Source: Deltaproteobacteria bacterium (GTDB taxonomy: Bacteria > Myxococcota_A > UBA9042). From it: a DNA stretch of 64,000 bases. The stretch lies in assembly GCA_020632665.1 (NCBI GenBank), contig JACKFC010000022.1, positions 10,995 to 74,994 of the forward strand, given 5' to 3'. The notes beneath the pieces are model-generated. The model searched no databases and had not been told where the DNA came from. It saw only the letters and a list, made by a program, of their open reading frames with translations. Below, piece by piece: positions 62,001 to 64,000 of this stretch. Numbering within the stretch: the first letter of the stretch is position 1; each line of letters begins with the position of its first letter. The position numbers were made by a program, and so were the translations under genes.

Positions 62001-62483
62001 ACAGACGCCCAGGCGGCAGCCCGCCGCCGCGAGCTCGGCCGGCGTCGCCACCGTGCCGTCCTTGCGATCGTCGACGTCGGGCAGGCAGTCGGCGTCCGCA
62101 TCGGCGGTGTCGTGTTCGATCAGGTCCGCCTTGCCATCCCCGTCGCGGTCGCGTGGGACGGCGGTGATCGGGCCCCATTCGACGCCATCCGCGATGCCGT
62201 CGCCGTCGGTATCGGCCGAGCCCGGGTTGCTGTGCGCCAGGCGCTCGGCGAAATTCAGCAGGCCGTCGCCGTCGGGATCGGCGTCCGGGTCGCGGCAATG
62301 CGAGATGGCCGTCGCGACGCCGAAATCGGGCTCGCAATAGCCGCTGCCACAGGCCTCGTCGAGGGTGCAGACAGCGCCGACCGGGAGCGTGGTCGCCGGG
62401 CTGCATGCCACGGCGAGGCAGAGCAGCGTGGCCGTCCCCAGCAGCTGCCCCGCGCGGCGAGCAACGCGGCTCGCCGGCGTCAT
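59013..62483 (-). CDS. Cys-rich lipoprotein with TSP3-like, MopE-like and CDDGxxCT repeats
   Basis: The 1156-residue product has a lipoprotein-like signal (LLCLAVACSP). Residues about 45-135 hold thrombospondin-type-3-like calcium motifs (DPDADPDGDGLLNFAERL, DTDGDGIADGVE). Two MopE-like metal motifs follow (CDGQDNDCDGLTDEE, CDGRDNDCDGQTDEA). Then come 24 CDDGxxCT-type units by my count (to about residue 1010), the same repeat as in the 4586-10852 protein. The last 140 residues lack Cys repeats and look like a beta-sandwich. It follows the lytic transglycosylase with a 1-nt TGATG overlap and overlaps the kelch gene by 4 nt. A surface role is inferred. Confidence 0.88.
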   Translation of the reverse strand: MTPASRVARRAGQLLGTATLLCLAVACSPATTLPVGAVCTLDEACGSGYCEPDFGVATAISHCRDPDADPDGDGLLNFAERLAHSNPGSADTDGDGIADGVEWGPITAVPRDRDGDGKADLIEHDTADADADCLPDVDDRKDGTVATPAELAAAGCRLGVCALAAAARCEAGVVLCEPPADAGHEPDGETSCDGQDNDCDGLTDEELDGLAGPVCGDQGVCSSGAAARCVGGQWLCNLALLPGWESVEKTCDGRDNDCDGQTDEAPICDDGIPCTIDSCDPNVGCLHAPDHKACQDGNPCTVDACDARLGCQTVPRVGTCDDGNPCTTGESCQGTSCIGGTPTPCEDGSSCTANPCDPAKGCLAVPVSPGSACKPVDACQVIGSCVLGVCQPTQAKNCDDGNPCTLDTCDNTDGSCGHGAVPGPCDDGSACTTDDSCVGKLCIGVALPTCCTEDTDCADDNACSDDRCVGGGCINDVTPMNGLPCDDDNACTAASACAAGSCVATLNIDCDDGEPCTVEFCNGQKGCQKLALGDGASCDDGDVCNGVALCSAGLCVASNVLDCDDDNPCTDDTCDAKAGCVHLHNAVGCDDGNACTQSDACAAGACSGTAVLCNDDQSCTDDACSVQAGCIYSAISGPCDDGDACTQGDACNGAQGCVGSAVDCDDGQPCTADGCDPGTGCSHDGTPLQGRWCDDGDNCTVGETCDAGACVPATAITCDDGNPCTTGSCNPATGQCVTALQNKACVTPTGCASDAVCSNGVCAGKAIKNCCTQTSGCQDDNPCTLDSCDKPTGVCSHLALTGLACSDGSACTVGEKCAAGFCYGGGALTCDDANECTTDACLPSKGCVFSPRDAEPCPDGDACNGVELCDSGACAAATAPDCNDGQSCTIDSCNPSVGCLHQPQVGKACDDGSACTTFDTCTAAGACVGKASTAVGCCAVQADCDDGFACTIDSCGEGARCVHSPRVCDEATGCAVRTCMQGSCQTRQRCESPTLLDAPIEGSGSMPAGWIAESPSGPSVSAWSMAAAGSGLVAGSERALHATLGAGSSHARLPPLRLQKGAYRLELLLLLDGPASCAQSRFDATLGGQSLTKVCGATTGVQALALPFEVTATGEVALGVRYTASAPQDTTRGAFVDAVRVLALPDASCVCSGDGK

Positions 62484-63325
62484 CAGCCGTCCCGCAGGGC
62501 GTAGTAGACGCCGAGGACCTTGCGCACGTAGCTATCGGTCGCGGCGAATGGGGTCGCTTCGCGTCGCAAGACCCGCGTGCTGCCGGCGTGATAGGCCGAG
62601 AGCACCTTGACCAGGTCACCGCCGAAGCGGTTGGCGAGCAGGCGCAGGAATCGCGTTCCCGCGGCGATATTGTCTGCCGGATTGCGCAGATCCGTCGCGC
62701 CCATGGCCTTGCCCGTCTCTGGCAGCAGCTGCATCAAGCCCACGGCGCCCTTCACCGAGAGTGCCGTTGGGTTGAACGCGCTCTCCACCTGGATCACGGC
62801 GCGCACCAAATCGGGTGGGATCTTGTAGCGCTCGGCTGCCGCTGCGATCTCTTCGCTGTACGGCCCGCGATCCGGCGTCTTCACCGCCGCGACCTGCACG
62901 CGCGTCGGTGCCGGCGTCGTCCCGCGTCGCCCGGCAACGTCGCGGCGAGGCGCAGGCGCCGCGGCGCCGGTGTCGTTGCTCGCTCCGCCGCTGGCGCCGC
63001 TGCTGCCTCCAGTGTGGTATCCGACGCCGAGTTTGATTGTTCGTCGCCAGTCACAGCGAAAAGGCGTCGCCGTCGAAGGGGTCAACTCGCAGTTTCGAAT
63101 ATTTTTCAGAAATCGCTTCCGCAGCGCCGGGTTGCTCAGCAGGATCTTGAGGTTCGGACCCCAGACCTCGTCTCCGATGCGGCAATCGAACATCGCGCTG
63201 GTGCAGAGCGGAGCGGCGGCTGCCGGAGCGGCGCAGGCGAACGTGGTCAGGAGCGCCGCGAGCAGCCGTGTCGCGTGGATTGGGTCGCTTGCGCGTTGCC
63301 ACGGCGGGTTCCGCTGCCGCATCAT
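62483..63325 (-). CDS. Lytic transglycosylase (SLT family)
   Basis: The 280-residue product has a signal peptide (LLAALLTTFACAAPAAAA), an N-terminal Cys-containing segment of about 60 residues, a Gly/Ser/Pro linker and a C-terminal SLT domain. The catalytic Glu is in VIQVESAFNP, with SVKGAVGLMQLLPETG and AYHAGSTRVLR (usually AYNAG). It should cleave peptidoglycan glycan strands. Start is ATG at 63325 or the adjacent 63322, where GAGG has better spacing. It is first in a coupled set with the Cys-repeat and kelch lipoproteins. Confidence 0.9.
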   Translation of the reverse strand: MMRQRNPPWQRASDPIHATRLLAALLTTFACAAPAAAAPLCTSAMFDCRIGDEVWGPNLKILLSNPALRKRFLKNIRNCELTPSTATPFRCDWRRTIKLGVGYHTGGSSGASGGASNDTGAAAPAPRRDVAGRRGTTPAPTRVQVAAVKTPDRGPYSEEIAAAAERYKIPPDLVRAVIQVESAFNPTALSVKGAVGLMQLLPETGKAMGATDLRNPADNIAAGTRFLRLLANRFGGDLVKVLSAYHAGSTRVLRREATPFAATDSYVRKVLGVYYALRDG

Positions 63326-63415
63326 CACCTCTGCGCCCCTCCTGGCCATCGAGCCTAGCATAGCGGCGGGGCGCGCGTCTCGCCCGCACAATCCCTTCCG
63401 CCCCAGGACCCGCCG

Positions 63416-64000
63416 ATGTCGCCGCCGACCGCCCCGAACCCGCGCGTCACCTTGATCGGCATGGGTCCGTGGGGCCGCAACCTCGCCCGCAACCTCTTCG
63501 CCCGCGGCGTCCTCGACGCCGTCGTCGACCCGTCGCCGGACGCCGCTCGCCACGCCGAAGAGGCCCTCGGCGGCGTGCCCGTCTACCGCGACCTCGAGCA
63601 GGCGCCCTTCACCGAGGCCGTGGTCATCGCCGCGCCGGCGGCCCGCCACGCCGCGTTGGTCCGGGCGTGTCTCGCGCGGGGGAGCCACGTCTTCGTCGAG
63701 AAGCCGCTCGCGCTCGAGCTGGCCGAGGGGCAGGCGCTGGTCGACCAAGCCGAGGCTGCGGGGCTGCGGCTGATGGTCGGCCACCTGCTGCACTACCACC
63801 CGGCGATCGAGGCGTTGGCGGCGCTGATCCGCGAAGGCGGTTTGGGCCGGCTGCGCTACCTCTATTCGAACCGACTCAACCTCGGCCGCTTCCGGCGCGA
63901 AGAGTCGAGCCTGTGGTCCCTCGCGCCGCACGACGTCGCGGTCTTGCTGCGGCTGTGTGGCTCGCCGCCGGAGCGCGTGATCGCGACCGGGGCGTCGTTC
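63416..64000 (+). CDS. Gfo/Idh/MocA-family oxidoreductase, 3' end outside the window
   Basis: The visible 195 residues start with a Rossmann nucleotide site (VTLIGMGPWGRNLARNL), then VVIAAPAARHAALV, FVEKPLALEL with the catalytic Lys (EKP motif), and MVGHLLHYHPAI. The LYSNRLNLGRFRREESSLWSLAPHDVAVL segment is typical of sugar-nucleotide dehydrogenases in polysaccharide loci such as WlbA-like enzymes. It should oxidise or reduce a nucleotide sugar with NAD(H). It diverges from the lytic transglycosylase; no clear ribosome site is visible at the ATG. Confidence 0.88.
   Translation, partial: MSPPTAPNPRVTLIGMGPWGRNLARNLFARGVLDAVVDPSPDAARHAEEALGGVPVYRDLEQAPFTEAVVIAAPAARHAALVRACLARGSHVFVEKPLALELAEGQALVDQAEAAGLRLMVGHLLHYHPAIEALAALIREGGLGRLRYLYSNRLNLGRFRREESSLWSLAPHDVAVLLRLCGSPPERVIATGASF

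Noticed and set aside
1..64000. tRNA, rRNA, insertion sequence, prophage or CRISPR array
   Set aside because: Scanning by eye found no transposase, integrase, phage structural gene, tRNA-like cloverleaf or spacer array; small RNAs could still be missed.

Overview
The window comes from a GC-rich, gene-dense bacterial chromosome. I read it as Myxococcota-like (old Deltaproteobacteria). The grounds are the giant cysteine-rich lipoproteins with CDDGxxCT repeats, a 180-kDa-class NAD glutamate dehydrogenase, an rpoN-PTSNtr cluster, many surface lipoproteins and a Haliangium-type BMC-T shell protein. This placement is inference; there is no rRNA in the window. I see no tRNA, insertion sequence, prophage or CRISPR array. 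Genes are packed tightly, many with 4-nt ATGA overlaps, and no gap without a gene exceeds 300 bases.

Layout. 1-4.5 kb (minus): era (cut by the window edge), an unusual XTP-pyrophosphatase/rRNA-methyltransferase fusion, a rhodanese and a DJ-1/PfpI protein. 4.6-14.4 kb (plus): a 2088-residue Cys-rich/propeller lipoprotein, a small lipoprotein, a tetraheme cytochrome lipoprotein and a histone-H1-like/YkgJ protein. 14.4-20.4 kb (minus): mepA and a coupled rpoN-ptsN-rapZ-HPr-ptsI cluster. 20.6-24.5 kb (plus): dnaJ, then rplY-pth-rpsF-rpsR-rplI. 24.5-25.7 kb (minus): exbB-exbD. 25.9-28.3 kb (plus): nrnA, a BFD-like ferredoxin and an unknown gene, tightly coupled. 28.3-34.5 kb: a type IV pilin diverging from NAD-GDH, then a small unknown gene. 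34.5-42.5 kb: a lectin-like lipoprotein, a ceramidase-like lipoprotein, VanZ, miaB and two lipoproteins. 42.7-47.6 kb: a Lys/Ala-tailed protein, ttcA, a GspE/PilB ATPase, Hsp33, then convergent monothiol glutaredoxin and BolA. 47.8-55.6 kb: a secreted protein, a degenerate GH57 protein, an orphan BMC-T microcompartment shell protein (minus) and a DUF58-transglutaminase-PEGA operon. 55.6-63.3 kb (minus): CorC-like protein, a Cys-rich lipoprotein, and a coupled set of lytic transglycosylase, 1156-residue Cys-rich lipoprotein and kelch lipoprotein. 63.4-64 kb: start of a Gfo/Idh/MocA dehydrogenase.

Themes. (1) A translation and ribosome set (era, rplY, pth, rpsF, rpsR, rplI, miaB, ttcA, rsmB domain), in which Era, S6 and L9 carry Asp-rich tails. 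(2) Regulation by sigma-54 and a nitrogen-type PTS lacking an adjacent HPr kinase. (3) Eleven predicted lipoproteins, none with Asp at +2, so probably outer-membrane or surface proteins by the E. coli rule. (4) Two loci join the same Cys repeat to propeller-type modules, once by fusion and once by translational coupling. The items most worth follow-up are the orphan BMC-T protein, the RdgB-RsmB fusion, the Cys-repeat/propeller system and the modified RpoN/PTS module.
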